A model generated the notes under the pieces. The model worked only from the letters and a program-made list of their open reading frames with translations, searched no databases and was not told the DNA's origin. A stretch of DNA of 13,059 bases from Phycisphaerales bacterium (lineage in GTDB: Bacteria > Planctomycetota > Phycisphaerae > Phycisphaerales > UBA1924): NCBI GenBank assembly GCA_025453375.1, contig JALOQT010000007.1, positions 1-13,059 on the forward strand. The letters are read 5' to 3'. A program made the position numbers and the translations under genes. This document shows positions 1 to 8,478 of the stretch, piece after piece. Position 1 is the first letter of the stretch. Each line of letters opens with the position of its first letter.

Positions 1-1
1 C

Positions 2-388
2 TATGGCGGGCCGGTGCCGGTGACGACGGGTAATCCGAGTCATCTTGGCAATCCGGTCGGGCAGATCGGCAGTGACTTGATCCCGGAACTGATGAACGGG
101 GTGGTGTTCTTCAATGGCACGCGATACTTCGTCGGGCCGATGGACCGGGCGATTTTGCGTGACTGCGGCGTGACGCCTCGGTGCCTGGCGGACATCGCCG
201 GGGCGAATCAGCAGCAGGCGCCGGACACGCAGCTCTCTGCTGATGACATCATCGTCTACCTGTCGCGATACTTCGCGGCCAACCCGATGGCGGACATCGC
301 CGGGGCGAACCAGAGTGCCGTACCCGACGGGCAGTTGACGGCCGATGACATCATCGTGTTTCTGGGGTGGTACTTCGCGGGGTGCTAG
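2..388 (+). CDS. C-terminal fragment of a GC-type dockerin secreted protein (5' end outside window)
   Basis: The reading frame is open from base 2 to the TAG at 386-388, so this is the last 128 residues of a longer gene that starts upstream of the window; an internal GTG at 14 is probably not its start. The final 68 residues (codons 182-385) are two 34-residue repeats with DIAGANQ and LTADDIIVFLG motifs, opening with Cys and ending in AGC, as in the three exported proteins to the right. The upstream piece, with SDLIPELMNG and VGPMDRAILRDCG, loosely resembles the stretch after the Met-turn in some secreted metalloproteases ('ELM... DRAIL.D.G'), but no zinc-binding HExxH is visible, so the passenger function is unknown. 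Export is inferred from the cassette; the signal peptide would lie off-window. Confidence 0.85.
   Translation, partial: YGGPVPVTTGNPSHLGNPVGQIGSDLIPELMNGVVFFNGTRYFVGPMDRAILRDCGVTPRCLADIAGANQQQAPDTQLSADDIIVYLSRYFAANPMADIAGANQSAVPDGQLTADDIIVFLGWYFAGC
182..385 (+). other. GC-type tandem dockerin cassette (copy 1)
   Basis: These 68 codons run from the Cys codon at 182-184 to the terminal Cys codon at 383-385. The two ADDIIV blocks start 102 bases (34 codons) apart, at about 242 and 344. This copy is the most diverged of the four: its first unit has SADDIIVYLSRYF in place of TADDIIVFLGWYF. It probably acts in calcium binding or surface sorting, by analogy with dockerins. Confidence 0.75.
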
Positions 389-424
389 CGGCTTGGATTG
401 GCGGCGGCGGGTGGGCGGGGTCGT

Positions 425-430
425 TACAAT
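425..430 (+). promoter_or_regulatory. possible -10 hexamer for the epimerase, nearly leaderless
   Basis: TACAAT matches the sigma-70 -10 consensus at five of six bases and lies 9 bases upstream of the ATG at 440. Transcription would then start at about 437-440, giving a message with almost no leader. No Shine-Dalgarno sequence is visible before that ATG, which fits. There is no convincing -35 box at normal spacing, so this is weak evidence. Confidence 0.3.
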
Positions 431-439
431 GTTGATCGC

Positions 440-1552
440 ATGAGGCTTCCGGCTGATCTTGTCAATCGACTGCGTCCGCTGCTGGCGGGCAAGGTTGTGT
501 GCGTGACGGGCGGGGCGGGGTTCATCGGGGGGCATGTCGTCGATGCCTTGCTGGCGATGGAGGCGCGGGTGACGGTCATTGATGACCTGTCAAACTCCAC
601 GGCTGAACATCTGATGGAACTGATCGAGCTGGACCCGGGGCCGCTGCGGTTTGTGCATGCGTCGATCCTGGAAGATGCGGCGCTGGCCGAGGCGATGGCA
701 GGGGCGGAGATTGTGTTTCATCTCGGAGCGGTGGGGTCAGTCCCGCTATCGGTGGAGTATCCGGAGCGGTCGTTTGCGGTCAACGCAGGGGGGACGCTGC
801 GGGTGCTGCAGGCGGCGCGCAAGGCGAAGGTGCGGCGGGTGATTTACTCTGCCAGCAGTTCGGCGTATGGCGACGTGCCGACTGGGCCTGGGGGTGGTGG
901 GCCTGGGGGCGGCGGGGCGGGGCTTGGCGCGCCAGGTGAAGAGGTGGTGGCGAAGGTTGAGTCGATGGTGCCTTCGCCGCTGTCGCCCTATGCCGCGAGC
1001 AAACTGGCGGGTGAACATGCCATGCGGGCGTGGGCCAAGAGCTATGGCCTCGAGACGGTGAGCCTGCGGTATTTCAACATCTTCGGGCCGCGGCAAGCGG
1101 CGGGGTCTGCGTATGCGGCGGCGGTGGCGGCATTCTGCCGGGCCGTGCTGGTGGGCGAGGCGCCGACGATCTATGGCGATGGTCGCCAATCGCGCGACTT
1201 CACGCCCGTGGCCAATGCGGTGGCGGCGAACCTGCTGGCGGCCACGACCACGCGCACGCTCAGCGGGCAGGTGGTCAACATCGGCACCGGGCAGCGGACG
1301 GATCTGCTGACGATGCTGGGGCTGATCGCGCACGCAGCGGGGCGGGGCGAGGTGGCGGCCCAGTTTCGCCCGGCACGCACGGGCGAGGTCAGGCACTCGC
1401 TGGCGGACATCGCCGCGGCGCGCGGGCTGCTGGACTATCAACCGATCGGGGACATCCGCAGCGCGGTGAGCGAGACGGTGGCGTGGTATCGCTCGACGCT
1501 GACGCCTGGCGGGGGCAGCGGCAGTGCGAGCGCGGGCGGAGGTGCGTTGTGA
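440..1552 (+). CDS. NAD-dependent epimerase/dehydratase, UDP-hexose 4-epimerase-like (extended SDR family)
   Basis: This 370-residue cytoplasmic enzyme probably interconverts UDP-sugars such as UDP-Glc(NAc) and UDP-Gal(NAc) for surface polysaccharide or glycoprotein synthesis. Visible landmarks are the Rossmann NAD-binding motif TGGAGFIGG (Gly24, 27, 30), the acidic DDLSNS after strand beta-2, HLGAVGSVPLSVE, the Ser-rich SASSSAYGD (137-145) with the catalytic Ser, the catalytic YAASK (Tyr184, Lys188), LRYFNIFGPRQ and VVNIGTG. The PLSPYAASK context resembles WbpP-type UDP-GlcNAc 4-epimerases. The start is the ATG at 440; an upstream in-frame TTG at 398 would add 14 residues lacking family character. 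A Gly/Pro-rich insertion of about 20 residues (149-169) lies between the catalytic Ser and Tyr, which are about 44 apart rather than about 25 in E. coli GalE. Exact substrate is undetermined. The stop overlaps the next start, so the two genes probably form an operon. Confidence 0.9.
   Translation: MRLPADLVNRLRPLLAGKVVCVTGGAGFIGGHVVDALLAMEARVTVIDDLSNSTAEHLMELIELDPGPLRFVHASILEDAALAEAMAGAEIVFHLGAVGSVPLSVEYPERSFAVNAGGTLRVLQAARKAKVRRVIYSASSSAYGDVPTGPGGGGPGGGGAGLGAPGEEVVAKVESMVPSPLSPYAASKLAGEHAMRAWAKSYGLETVSLRYFNIFGPRQAAGSAYAAAVAAFCRAVLVGEAPTIYGDGRQSRDFTPVANAVAANLLAATTTRTLSGQVVNIGTGQRTDLLTMLGLIAHAAGRGEVAAQFRPARTGEVRHSLADIAAARGLLDYQPIGDIRSAVSETVAWYRSTLTPGGGSGSASAGGGAL
884..922 (+). repeat. imperfect 15-bp tandem repeat and G-quadruplex-type run inside the epimerase
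   Basis: Two 15-base units (884-898 and 899-913) match at 13 of 15 positions and encode GPGGG twice, followed by more G-runs. The coding strand here has at least four runs of three or more G separated by short loops, fitting the canonical G-quadruplex pattern. The repeat looks like replication slippage in a tolerant loop. Confidence 0.7.
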
Positions 1553-1752
1553 TCCGCCATGGGCTTGATGGGTTGTGGGGCGTGTATGAACTGCTGCGGC
1601 TGGCGGTGATTACGCGGTTCAACTTCAAGGGTGAATACTGGCAGTGGCGGATGCACACGGCCTATGGCCGCGGCTATCCGGCGACGCGCTGGGCGCTGTG
1701 GAAGGCGACGTTGGAGTACGGCGTGTGGGTGCACCGGATGCGTCGGGGGTGA
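1549..1752 (+). CDS. small Trp-rich hypothetical protein, translationally coupled to the epimerase
   Basis: This 67-residue protein starts at the GTG at 1549-1551, which overlaps the epimerase TGA in the four bases GTGA, the classic arrangement for coupled translation. The frame stays open further upstream, but only as a shadow inside the epimerase, so the overlap start is preferred. The protein is basic and aromatic, with six Trp, and shows the blocks GLWGVYELLRLAVITRF, EYWQWRM, GRGYPATRWALWK and YGVWVHRMRR. There is no signal peptide or clear membrane segment. I recognise no domain. Dense aromatic and charged residues without low-complexity bias make a real protein likely; a role linked to the epimerase, for example in glycan synthesis, is only inferred from the coupling. 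The stop lies within a G-rich stretch (1745-1767). Confidence 0.7.
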   Translation: MIRHGLDGLWGVYELLRLAVITRFNFKGEYWQWRMHTAYGRGYPATRWALWKATLEYGVWVHRMRRG

Positions 1753-1881
1753 GGGGGGCGGGGGAGGCGTCAGGCTTCAGAGGTGGGATGGAGCGGGCGG
1801 TTGATTTTTGGTTTTTGGAGGGTGGTTGAAGTGGTGGACTTAGGGGGTGGATTGGGCGGTTTTTGATGCCGTTCACGGGAG

Positions 1882-1887
1882 TTGACA
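1882..1887 (+). promoter_or_regulatory. possible -35 box of an smc promoter
   Basis: TTGACA is a perfect sigma-70 -35 hexamer, 185 bases before the smc start. The position 17 bases downstream (1905-1910, GGTTTG) is a poor -10, so the match may be chance. Confidence 0.2.
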
Positions 1888-2056
1888 GCACGATCGAACT
1901 TGTGGGTTTGTGGGTGATGATCGGTTGATAAGCCGGGGCGGAGGGGCGATACTCCGCGACTGGTCTCGGTGCGTTTGTGCGTGTGGAACACGTGCAGGCG
2001 CGAGGTGCCAGGTGCGTTGGGGGGGCGGGCGGATGTGCAGTGGGCTGGGATGCGAC

Positions 2057-2063
2057 AGGAGGT
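2057..2063 (+). promoter_or_regulatory. Shine-Dalgarno site that fixes the smc start
   Basis: AGGAGGT is a near-perfect anti-16S match with 9 bases between it and the ATG at 2073. It decides against the in-frame upstream codon at 1977, which would add 32 residues unlike any SMC N-terminus. Confidence 0.75.
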
Positions 2064-2072
2064 TGCGGAAAC

Positions 2073-5000
2073 ATGCGGCTGGCCAAACTCACACTGACGG
2101 GCTTTAAGAGCTTTGCCGACAAGACGGAGTTCACGTTTGACGAACCGATCACGGGCGTGGTCGGGCCGAACGGTTGCGGCAAGAGCAATGTCGTCGACGC
2201 GATCAAGTGGGTGCTTGGCGAACGGTCGAGCAAGGCGCTGCGCGGGACGGAGATGCTGGATGTGATCTTCGCCGGCTCGGCGGCGCGCAAGCCGCTGGGG
2301 ATGGCCAGCGTGGTGCTGACGTTTGAGAATCCTGTTGTTGGAGAGGGACTGGGGACTGCGGATCGGCCATTGGCCCAGGTGGGGGCGGTCGAAGGTTCGA
2401 GTGATGCTGGCGATGTTCAGTCGGTGGTGGCCAGTGCGCCGGTTGCCGATGCGCCGCCGGAGCGGGATCCACATTCTGCGCTGGATTTTTCGGTGCGTGG
2501 GAAGCGGGCGCTGCCGCTGGATGCGGATGTGGTGGATGTTGAGCGGCGGCTGTATCGCGATGGCAGCAGTGAGTATCTGCTCAACGGGCGCAAGGCGCGG
2601 CTGAAGGACATTCGCGATCTGTTTCTGGATACGGGCGTCGGGGCCGATGCGTATTCGATCATCGAGCAGGGGAAGGTCGATGCGATGCTGCTGGCCAACC
2701 CGATGGAGCGGCGCACGGTCTTTGAAGAGGCGGCGGGTGTGGCGAAGTATCGCCAGCGGCGCGCTGAGGCGCAGCGGAAGCTCGAACGCACCGAGGCGAA
2801 TCTGGCGATCGCGCGCGAACAACTGGACAGCACGGAGCGGCGGCTGAGGCTGGTCAAGGGGCAGGCGGCCAAGGCGCGTCAGTTTCAGATGCTCGACAGT
2901 GAGCTCAAGAGCCTGCGGGTGTGCCTGAGCCTTGATGCGTTTGATGATCTGCATCAGCGGCTCAATGGTTTGACGAGCCGGCTGCAGGACCTCGGCGCCC
3001 AGCGGGACGAGACGGCGGCGGAACTGGCGCAGGCCGAGGGGGCCAAGCAGGAGGCGGAGCTTGCGCGGGGCGATGTGGCCGAGCAGCATCGGCGAGCGGA
3101 GAAGGATCTGGGCGAGGCTCGCTATGCGATGCAGAGTGCCGACCAGCGGGCACGCCAGGCGCAGACGAGCGCCGAGGCGACGCGCCAGCAGATCACGCAG
3201 GATGGCCTTCGGCTGGCGAGCCTGCTCACGCAGATCGCGCAACTGGAAACTTCTGAACGCGAGGCGGCCGAGCAGATCGCGGCGCTGTCCGAGCAACTGG
3301 CGGAGGCGGAGCGGTCTTTGGAATCGCTCGGGCGGCAGCGGTCGGAAGTGCTTGATGCCGTGTCGGGCCAGCGCGGGGAACTGAGCCAGTTGCGGGCGGT
3401 GCTGAGCGGGATTGACCGCGAGCGGGCGGGCGTGTTGGCGTCGATCGAGCAGGATGTTCGCCGGGCGGCGGTGGTCAACGAGCAACTGACGCGCTTGAAC
3501 AACAAGGCCCAGGCCAACGAGGCCGAGGCGGTGCGCGTCGGCACGGCGCGGGACTCGCTCAGCGGCGGGATCGAGCAGCGCCGGGCCGAGGTGAGCACGC
3601 TGGAGCAGCGGCACACGGAGCTGGAGTCGCGCAGCAAGGACCTTGCGGGCGATCGGCGTGCGCAGGCGGAGCGGCTGGCGGGGCTGGAGCAGACGCTGGC
3701 TCGCGTTGAAAGCCGCCATGCAACGCTGGCGGAAATGGTCGAGGCGCGGGTGGGGTTGTCTGATGCGGTCAAAGGTGTGCTGGAGGCGCGGGACAGCGGG
3801 CGCGGGTTTGCCTCGGCGATGGGCGTGCTGGCCGACCTGATCGACACGCAGCGCGAGCACGCAGCGACGGTCGAAGCCTCGCTGGGTGCGGCGTTGCAGG
3901 CGGTGGTGGTCGAGAGCCTGACGCATCTGCCGGGGGCGGCGGAACTGAGCGGGTTGAGCGGGCGGGTGAGCTTTGTTCCGCTGCAGAGTGTGTCCGGAAC
4001 GGCGGTTGCGGCGGGCACGGATGCAGCGGGCGGTGGTGAGGATGTTCGTGAGTTTGTGCCGGGCGTGACGGCGGTGCGCGGGATGGTGCGGGTGCGTGGT
4101 GAGGCTGGCGGCGTCGGGGCGCTGCTGGATCGGCTGCTGGGCGGGACGTATCTGGTGCGCGATCTGGAAGCGGCGCTGATGCTGCGGGCGGCGGGGGTCT
4201 TGCGTGCGCCGGAGGGCAGCATGCTGCGCCTGGTGACGCAGGATGGCAGCGTGCTGGAGGCCGACGGGCGCGTGGTGGTCGGGCCGGTGGCGACGAGCGA
4301 AGTCGGCGGCATGTTGCAACGCCGAACGGAACTGGCGCAGCTCGCCTGCGAACTGGAGACCCTCGAAGCGAGCGTGACGCGCGAGCGCGAGGCGGTCAAG
4401 GCGCTGGATGCGGATGTTGCGAGCATCGGGCAGGAACTGGCGCGGGTGCGGCAGGCGCTGGTCGAGCAGCGGCGGCATCTGGCCCAGGAAGAAAGCCGCC
4501 TGGAGCAACTGACGCGCGAGGGCGAGCGGCTGGCACGCGAGCGCAGCGTGCTGGGTGATGAGATCGGCCAGTTGCAGGAGCGGACCAGCGGGCTGGAAGT
4601 CGAGCGGCTGGCGCTGGTCAGCAAGGCCGAGAGCCTGCTTGCGTTGCTGACGGAAAAGTCCACGGGCACGGCGGCGCTGGAATCGGCCCTGGTGGCCAGC
4701 CAGCAGCAGGCCGAGGCGATTGGCGAGCAGATGACTGCGGCGCGCGTCAGCGCCGGGCGGCTGGGCGAGCAGCTCAGCGGGCTGCGGCGCGAGCGTCAGC
4801 GGTTTGAGCATCAACTGACTGACTCGCAGCGTCAGCATGCGAACCTGACGGACGCCTCAGCGGCGCGGCAGGGGAGCCTGGCGAGCCTGGAGGCGGGGAT
4901 CGTCAGTGCGCGCAGCGAGGCGGAGGCGTGCCGGGCGAAGACTGATGAGTTGTCGGCGCTGGTGACTGACTGCGCAAGCCGCGCGGCGCACGCAGCGGGC

Positions 5001-6107
5001 GAAGTGACGCGTCTGGCGGAGGTCGTGCTGCGTGTCCGCGAGAAGAACGAGCATTTGCAGCGTGATTGGCACGCGCTGGAAGTGGCCAAGCGTGAGTGCG
5101 AAACGCGTCGCGAAGGCCTGATGGAGCGAGCCAGCGAGGATCTGCGGATCGACCTGCCGCGGCTGCATGCGGAGTATGTCGAAATGCTCGCGGCGCCCAT
5201 GGACATCACGCTGAACAACGGGATGGCGGAGGTGACCGAGCCGCTGGTGATCACGCGGATCGACAGCGACGAGGGGCGCAAGCAGGTCAGCGAGTTGCAG
5301 AAGGCGATCAAGAGCCTGGGCAACGTCAACCTTGATGCGATCGAGGAAGAGGGCACACTGGCGGGCAAGAACGAGCAGTTGGCCGCGCAGGTGCGCGATC
5401 TGGATGATGCGCAGAAGCAGCTGCGTGAACTGATCACGCAGTTGGATGATGCGAGCCGCACGCGGTTCAAGGAGACGTTTGAACTGATTCAGCGTCACTT
5501 TGCCGGCGAGGATGGGATGTTCCGCAAGCTCTTTGGCGGCGGCAAGGCGGAGGTTCGCCTGATGCCCTTGGTCAAGGACGGGCAGGAGACGGGCGAGATT
5601 GACTGGCTGGAGAGCGGGATTGAGATCATCGCCAAGCCGCCGGGCAAGGAGCCGCGGAGCATCAGCCAGCTTTCGGGCGGCGAGAAGAGCATGACGGCGG
5701 TGGCGCTGCTGATGAGCATCTTCCGCAGCAAGCCGTCGTGCTTCTGCGTGCTGGACGAAGTGGATGCGGCATTGGATGATGCGAACGTGGACCGGTTCTG
5801 CCGGGTGGTGGAGCAGTTCACGGATCGGTCGCACTTCATCGTCATCACGCACCACAAGCGAACGATGCACTCGGCGCATCAGCTCTATGGCGTGACGATG
5901 CAGGAACGCGGCGTCTCGAAGCGGGTGGCGGTCAAGATCGACCAGGTCGGCAGTGACGGCCGGATCAAGACCGACGCGAAGCCCGAGGCTCGCACGGAGG
6001 CCAAGGCCGTCGACGCGGCGGAGGTCGCACCGAGCGGGGATGGCGCGCTGGCCCGCGGGCTGGCGGGGATGATCGCCGAGTCTCGCGGCCCGGTTGAGCG
6101 GGCGTGA
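2073..6107 (+). CDS. smc: chromosome partition/condensin ATPase SMC
   Basis: SMC dimers use ATP to extrude DNA loops and help resolve and segregate sister chromosomes, normally with ScpA and ScpB, neither of which is in this window. The N-terminus [18 protein letters not shown] is typical. Visible motifs are Walker A GPNGCGKS (31-38, Lys37), IIEQGKVD with the Q-loop Gln199, [14 protein letters not shown] entering the first coiled coil (about 230-560), the hinge (about 565-745, from [13 protein letters not shown] to ADGRVVVGP), a second coiled coil (about 755-1070), ABC signature LSGGE (1200-1204) and Walker [12 protein letters not shown] (Asp1228, Glu1229). All ATPase residues are intact. At 1344 residues it is about 150 longer than B. 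subtilis Smc (about 1186): there is an insertion of about 56 residues in the N-terminal head (87-146) and an Ala/Glu-rich tail after VAVKID. The long coiled coil leaves the opposite strand open, which produces large false reading frames. The gene runs convergently toward the beta-helix gene. Confidence 0.97.
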   Translation: MRLAKLTLTGFKSFADKTEFTFDEPITGVVGPNGCGKSNVVDAIKWVLGERSSKALRGTEMLDVIFAGSAARKPLGMASVVLTFENPVVGEGLGTADRPLAQVGAVEGSSDAGDVQSVVASAPVADAPPERDPHSALDFSVRGKRALPLDADVVDVERRLYRDGSSEYLLNGRKARLKDIRDLFLDTGVGADAYSIIEQGKVDAMLLANPMERRTVFEEAAGVAKYRQRRAEAQRKLERTEANLAIAREQLDSTERRLRLVKGQAAKARQFQMLDSELKSLRVCLSLDAFDDLHQRLNGLTSRLQDLGAQRDETAAELAQAEGAKQEAELARGDVAEQHRRAEKDLGEARYAMQSADQRARQAQTSAEATRQQITQDGLRLASLLTQIAQLETSEREAAEQIAALSEQLAEAERSLESLGRQRSEVLDAVSGQRGELSQLRAVLSGIDRERAGVLASIEQDVRRAAVVNEQLTRLNNKAQANEAEAVRVGTARDSLSGGIEQRRAEVSTLEQRHTELESRSKDLAGDRRAQAERLAGLEQTLARVESRHATLAEMVEARVGLSDAVKGVLEARDSGRGFASAMGVLADLIDTQREHAATVEASLGAALQAVVVESLTHLPGAAELSGLSGRVSFVPLQSVSGTAVAAGTDAAGGGEDVREFVPGVTAVRGMVRVRGEAGGVGALLDRLLGGTYLVRDLEAALMLRAAGVLRAPEGSMLRLVTQDGSVLEADGRVVVGPVATSEVGGMLQRRTELAQLACELETLEASVTREREAVKALDADVASIGQELARVRQALVEQRRHLAQEESRLEQLTREGERLARERSVLGDEIGQLQERTSGLEVERLALVSKAESLLALLTEKSTGTAALESALVASQQQAEAIGEQMTAARVSAGRLGEQLSGLRRERQRFEHQLTDSQRQHANLTDASAARQGSLASLEAGIVSARSEAEACRAKTDELSALVTDCASRAAHAAGEVTRLAEVVLRVREKNEHLQRDWHALEVAKRECETRREGLMERASEDLRIDLPRLHAEYVEMLAAPMDITLNNGMAEVTEPLVITRIDSDEGRKQVSELQKAIKSLGNVNLDAIEEEGTLAGKNEQLAAQVRDLDDAQKQLRELITQLDDASRTRFKETFELIQRHFAGEDGMFRKLFGGGKAEVRLMPLVKDGQETGEIDWLESGIEIIAKPPGKEPRSISQLSGGEKSMTAVALLMSIFRSKPSCFCVLDEVDAALDDANVDRFCRVVEQFTDRSHFIVITHHKRTMHSAHQLYGVTMQERGVSKRVAVKIDQVGSDGRIKTDAKPEARTEAKAVDAAEVAPSGDGALARGLAGMIAESRGPVERA
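2331..2510 (+). other. lineage-specific insertion in the SMC N-terminal head
   Basis: Codons 87-146 separate VVLTFEN from [18 protein letters not shown]. In B. subtilis Smc, as I recall its sequence, only about four residues lie between the matching positions. The insert is rich in Ala, Gly, Val, Asp, Ser and Pro, with no obvious fold, so it is probably a disordered surface loop. The reading frame and both flanks are intact. Confidence 0.7.
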
Positions 6108-6143
6108 GTCTGGTGACGGTCGCGTTCGGCCACGCTCGGCGGC

Positions 6144-6159
6144 GCTGAGCGGCGTCAGC
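6144..6159. repeat. small inverted repeat between the convergent genes
   Basis: GCTGA and TCAGC form a 5-bp stem around a 6-base loop in the 47-base gap after smc, overlapping the TGA of the opposing gene. There is no T-tract on either side, so its role as a bidirectional terminator is doubtful. No better terminator is visible here. Confidence 0.25.
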
Positions 6160-8401
6160 ATCCGGCGAAGTAGAGACCGAGGAAGACGATGATGTCGTCG
6201 GCGGTCAGGATGCCATCGGGTGCGGGGCCCTGATTCGGCCCGGCGAAGTCGGCACGCAGGTCATTGGCGAAGTACCAGCCGAGGAAGACGATGATGTCGT
6301 CAGCGGTGAGCTGAGCGTCGGCGCCGACGGCCTGGTTTGGGCCGGCGACATCGGCGCGATTGCAGCCAAGGCCGGGCGTTTGGGCCTCGTAGGCTCCGCG
6401 GTCGACGAAGCCGGGCGGGCCTGATGTGGCGAAGCCGACGTTGGCGTAGACCGGGTCATCGACGATGCGCGGGTTGCCGTCGAGATCGGTGGTGCCGACG
6501 ACCCTCGCGTTCCAACCGTTGTCGCGCGCGGCGCTGACCGAGCCGAGGCGATAGTTGTCGTCAAGATTGCCGGCGATGTTGTCGGCGCCGTCGATGTCGA
6601 TAAATCGCGGATCGCGGCCGAGCAATGCGGCGGTTCCGATGTTCGGCAAGGCACTCGGCCAGCCCTCGACGATTGAGTCAAACATCGTCGCCGGGGATGT
6701 TGAGCGGACCTGAGACGCAAGCAGATCGGGCTCGCTGGCGGCCCGGTTGCCCCAGAAGATGCTGTTGTTGACCGTCACGCTCGGGGTTGTCAGGCCGACG
6801 GTTGAGATGTTCAGGCCGCGCGAGGCGTTGTGGGCGATCGTGCAGTTGTTCAGCGTGATGTCGATGGTGGAGATGTTGACGGCCGCTGCAGCTGCGGTGT
6901 TGCCGGCTACGAGGCTGTTGCTGACGGTTCCGTCGGCCGCTCGAAGCCAAAGAGTCGAGGCAGGGAATGTGGCAGGCGCGTTGTTGCCGAGGAATCGGCA
7001 GCGGTTGATGGTCACCGAACCGGCGGGGGTCACGTCGCCATTGTCAACGTACACCGCGGTGCGGCGGTGGCGAGTGAAGTCTGACCCTTGGATGTTCAGC
7101 AGGCCTGCGAAGGTCGCGACACCGCCGGAGTTGTCGTCGAACCGGCACGAGCGAATCTCTATCGACGCGGACACGGTGAAGACGGCTGCTGCCGCCGAAG
7201 CGGTGGACTCCTGGCGGACGAATGTCACGCCGTCCACGATCGCTGAACCGAGGGCGGGATTGTTGAACACGGCCAGTAATGTCTCGCTGTTGTCCGAGAG
7301 CGCAGGCGTGCCGATCTCGCCGGAGATGATCGTCGCGTTGGTCGGGCTGGTGGCCGTGGCGGGGTTGATGGGCGGGCGCTCGGCGAGCGTGGCTTCGGTG
7401 CCGACAAATCCGCCGATGATCGAGAGCCCGCTGCGGGCGACGACGAACGCCGCCTCGCGATCGCCGGCGGTGAAAGGTGCGATGTCAGGCGTGTACGTGC
7501 CGCGCTGCATCCAGATTTCGGTGACGCTTGGCGTGTTGGCGGCGATGAGCAGGGCGTGGTGAAGATTCTGCAGCGCCGAGTTCCACGAGAGACCGTCGCT
7601 CAAGAACGGTGGCGGCGAGCTGGGGGCCTTGACGTAGAGGCGTGTCGGATTGCGCGGGACGATCTGGATGCCGTTGACGCTGCCAAAGCCCGAAGGGTGC
7701 ACGACTGCGGCGACGGCCACGCCGCTGGCGACAAGATCCGGCGCGAAGGTCCCGGGGCGTGGTTGCACGGTCGGGAGCACGACCACTGGATATCGCCGGA
7801 AAGTGATGCCGTCGATCATGGAGAACGGATTACCCAGCCCGCCGCCGCCGACTGACGAAACAATCTCGGTCGATCCATACCAGACGATCTGCGTCAGCGC
7901 GGTGCTGCCCGGGTCGATCGCGTAGACGACAACGTCATAGATGCCTGTGCCCAGGCCACTGAAGACCATGCGCACGCCGAGGTTGGGCGTGTTAGTCACG
8001 TCGATGCCGTCGGCGAGAAGCAGCGCGTCGTTGCCGGTCAGGACTGGCGCGCCGATGTTGAAGGCGTTGCCAACAAAGCCGTTGATTGGTGTGAATGTCA
8101 GCGTCGGACCGTCGGCAGTGTTGCTGAGGTTGCGGAGCACGCGCGAGCCGGTGTACGGCGAGTTGACCGCGTTCCAGAACCCAGGCTGGCCAACGCCGCC
8201 GCCGTAGGTGCTTGCAGGCGCGCCGGCGCCGGCACCGCCGGTGGTGTTGAAGTCGATGTTGTAGCCAGCGCGGAGTGGCGTGGGCTGACCGGCGAGCGTC
8301 GAGGTCGCCAAGACGAGCACGCCGCACGCCGCGGTGAGTGCATGGGCAAGGCTGACGCCCGAGCACGGGAACGGTCGACGCGAGGCGGTCGTGATATCCA
8401 T
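6155..8401 (-). CDS. exported right-handed beta-helix protein with C-terminal GC-type dockerin
   Basis: This protein has 748 residues. An N-terminal export signal is visible: basic SRRP, a hydrophobic core at about 16-37, and likely cleavage near TLA-GQ (37/38). Residues of about 39-250 form an unassigned domain. From about 255 (YVKAPSS... LSWNSALQNLHHAL) the sequence has the repeating short strands of a pectate-lyase-like parallel beta-helix, with GTYTPD, GGFVGTEA, SGEIG, VTINRCRFLGNNA and LNNCTIAHN. The region around LDGNPRIVDD and VDRGAYE (to 672) resembles the 'choice-of-anchor Q' module I know from such surface proteins. The last 69 residues (Cys680-Cys748) are the GC-dockerin cassette. 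The start at 8401 is chosen because the signal peptide follows it directly; upstream in-frame ATGs fall in a terminator hairpin. No catalytic residues could be assigned; adhesion or polysaccharide binding is plausible but unproven. No Shine-Dalgarno is visible. Confidence 0.9.
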   Translation of the reverse strand: MDITTASRRPFPCSGVSLAHALTAACGVLVLATSTLAGQPTPLRAGYNIDFNTTGGAGAGAPASTYGGGVGQPGFWNAVNSPYTGSRVLRNLSNTADGPTLTFTPINGFVGNAFNIGAPVLTGNDALLLADGIDVTNTPNLGVRMVFSGLGTGIYDVVVYAIDPGSTALTQIVWYGSTEIVSSVGGGGLGNPFSMIDGITFRRYPVVVLPTVQPRPGTFAPDLVASGVAVAAVVHPSGFGSVNGIQIVPRNPTRLYVKAPSSPPPFLSDGLSWNSALQNLHHALLIAANTPSVTEIWMQRGTYTPDIAPFTAGDREAAFVVARSGLSIIGGFVGTEATLAERPPINPATATSPTNATIISGEIGTPALSDNSETLLAVFNNPALGSAIVDGVTFVRQESTASAAAAVFTVSASIEIRSCRFDDNSGGVATFAGLLNIQGSDFTRHRRTAVYVDNGDVTPAGSVTINRCRFLGNNAPATFPASTLWLRAADGTVSNSLVAGNTAAAAAVNISTIDITLNNCTIAHNASRGLNISTVGLTTPSVTVNNSIFWGNRAASEPDLLASQVRSTSPATMFDSIVEGWPSALPNIGTAALLGRDPRFIDIDGADNIAGNLDDNYRLGSVSAARDNGWNARVVGTTDLDGNPRIVDDPVYANVGFATSGPPGFVDRGAYEAQTPGLGCNRADVAGPNQAVGADAQLTADDIIVFLGWYFANDLRADFAGPNQGPAPDGILTADDIIVFLGLYFAGC
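6158..6364 (-). other. GC-type tandem dockerin cassette (copy 2)
   Basis: These 69 codons run from Cys680 (codon 6362-6364) to terminal Cys748. The two units are DVAGPNQ...LTADDIIVFLGWYF and DFAGPNQ...LTADDIIVFLGLYFAGC. A 23-bp block encoding the ADDIIVFL core is exactly repeated at 6177-6199 and 6279-6301, 102 bases apart. Confidence 0.8.
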
Positions 8402-8478
8402 ACTGAGAAGATACCCGAAACCCGCGTGCACGCCACCTGCAGTGACCCTATCACGATACGAACCTGCCACCAAAGACA

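Larger units (their letters stand above)
1753..2072 (+). other. 320-base non-coding gap upstream of smc
   Basis: No credible gene is seen here. It begins with very G-rich sequence (G-runs at 1745-1749, 1753-1758 and 1760-1764), followed by T-rich patches near 1803-1822 and 1859-1865 that lack a preceding hairpin, so no clear intrinsic terminator. It contains a perfect TTGACA at 1882-1887. A short inverted repeat, CGTGT-GGA-ACACG, occupies 1980-1992 about 80 bases before smc. A strong ribosome binding site closes the gap. It presumably holds the smc promoter and leader. Confidence 0.6.

Noticed and set aside
1030..1548. Extension of the small Trp-rich gene upstream inside the epimerase
   Set aside because: The extra translation is Gly/Ala/Arg low complexity in the wrong phase of a clear epimerase; the GTG at 1549 is the sensible start.
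1977..2072. N-terminal extension of SMC by 32 residues
   Set aside because: A strong Shine-Dalgarno lies inside it, immediately before the family-typical start [10 protein letters not shown] at 2073.
3122..4669. A 515-codon - strand frame in another phase opposite smc
   Set aside because: It is Ser/Arg/Ala/Cys-rich low-complexity translation, another shadow of the coiled coil.
1770..4838. A reading frame of 1022 codons on the - strand, opposite smc
   Set aside because: Its translation is dominated by Gln, Arg, His, Leu and Pro with no domain, as expected opposite GC-rich coiled-coil codons. smc on the other strand is unmistakable.
4857..6161. A 434-codon - strand frame opposite the end of smc
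   Set aside because: It is antisense to the conserved SMC C-terminal head and its composition is that of a shadow frame.
6747..7562. A 271-codon + strand frame with hydrophobic stretches
   Set aside because: It lies opposite the beta-helix gene, which has a signal peptide, repeats and cassette. No ribosome site or family resemblance was seen.
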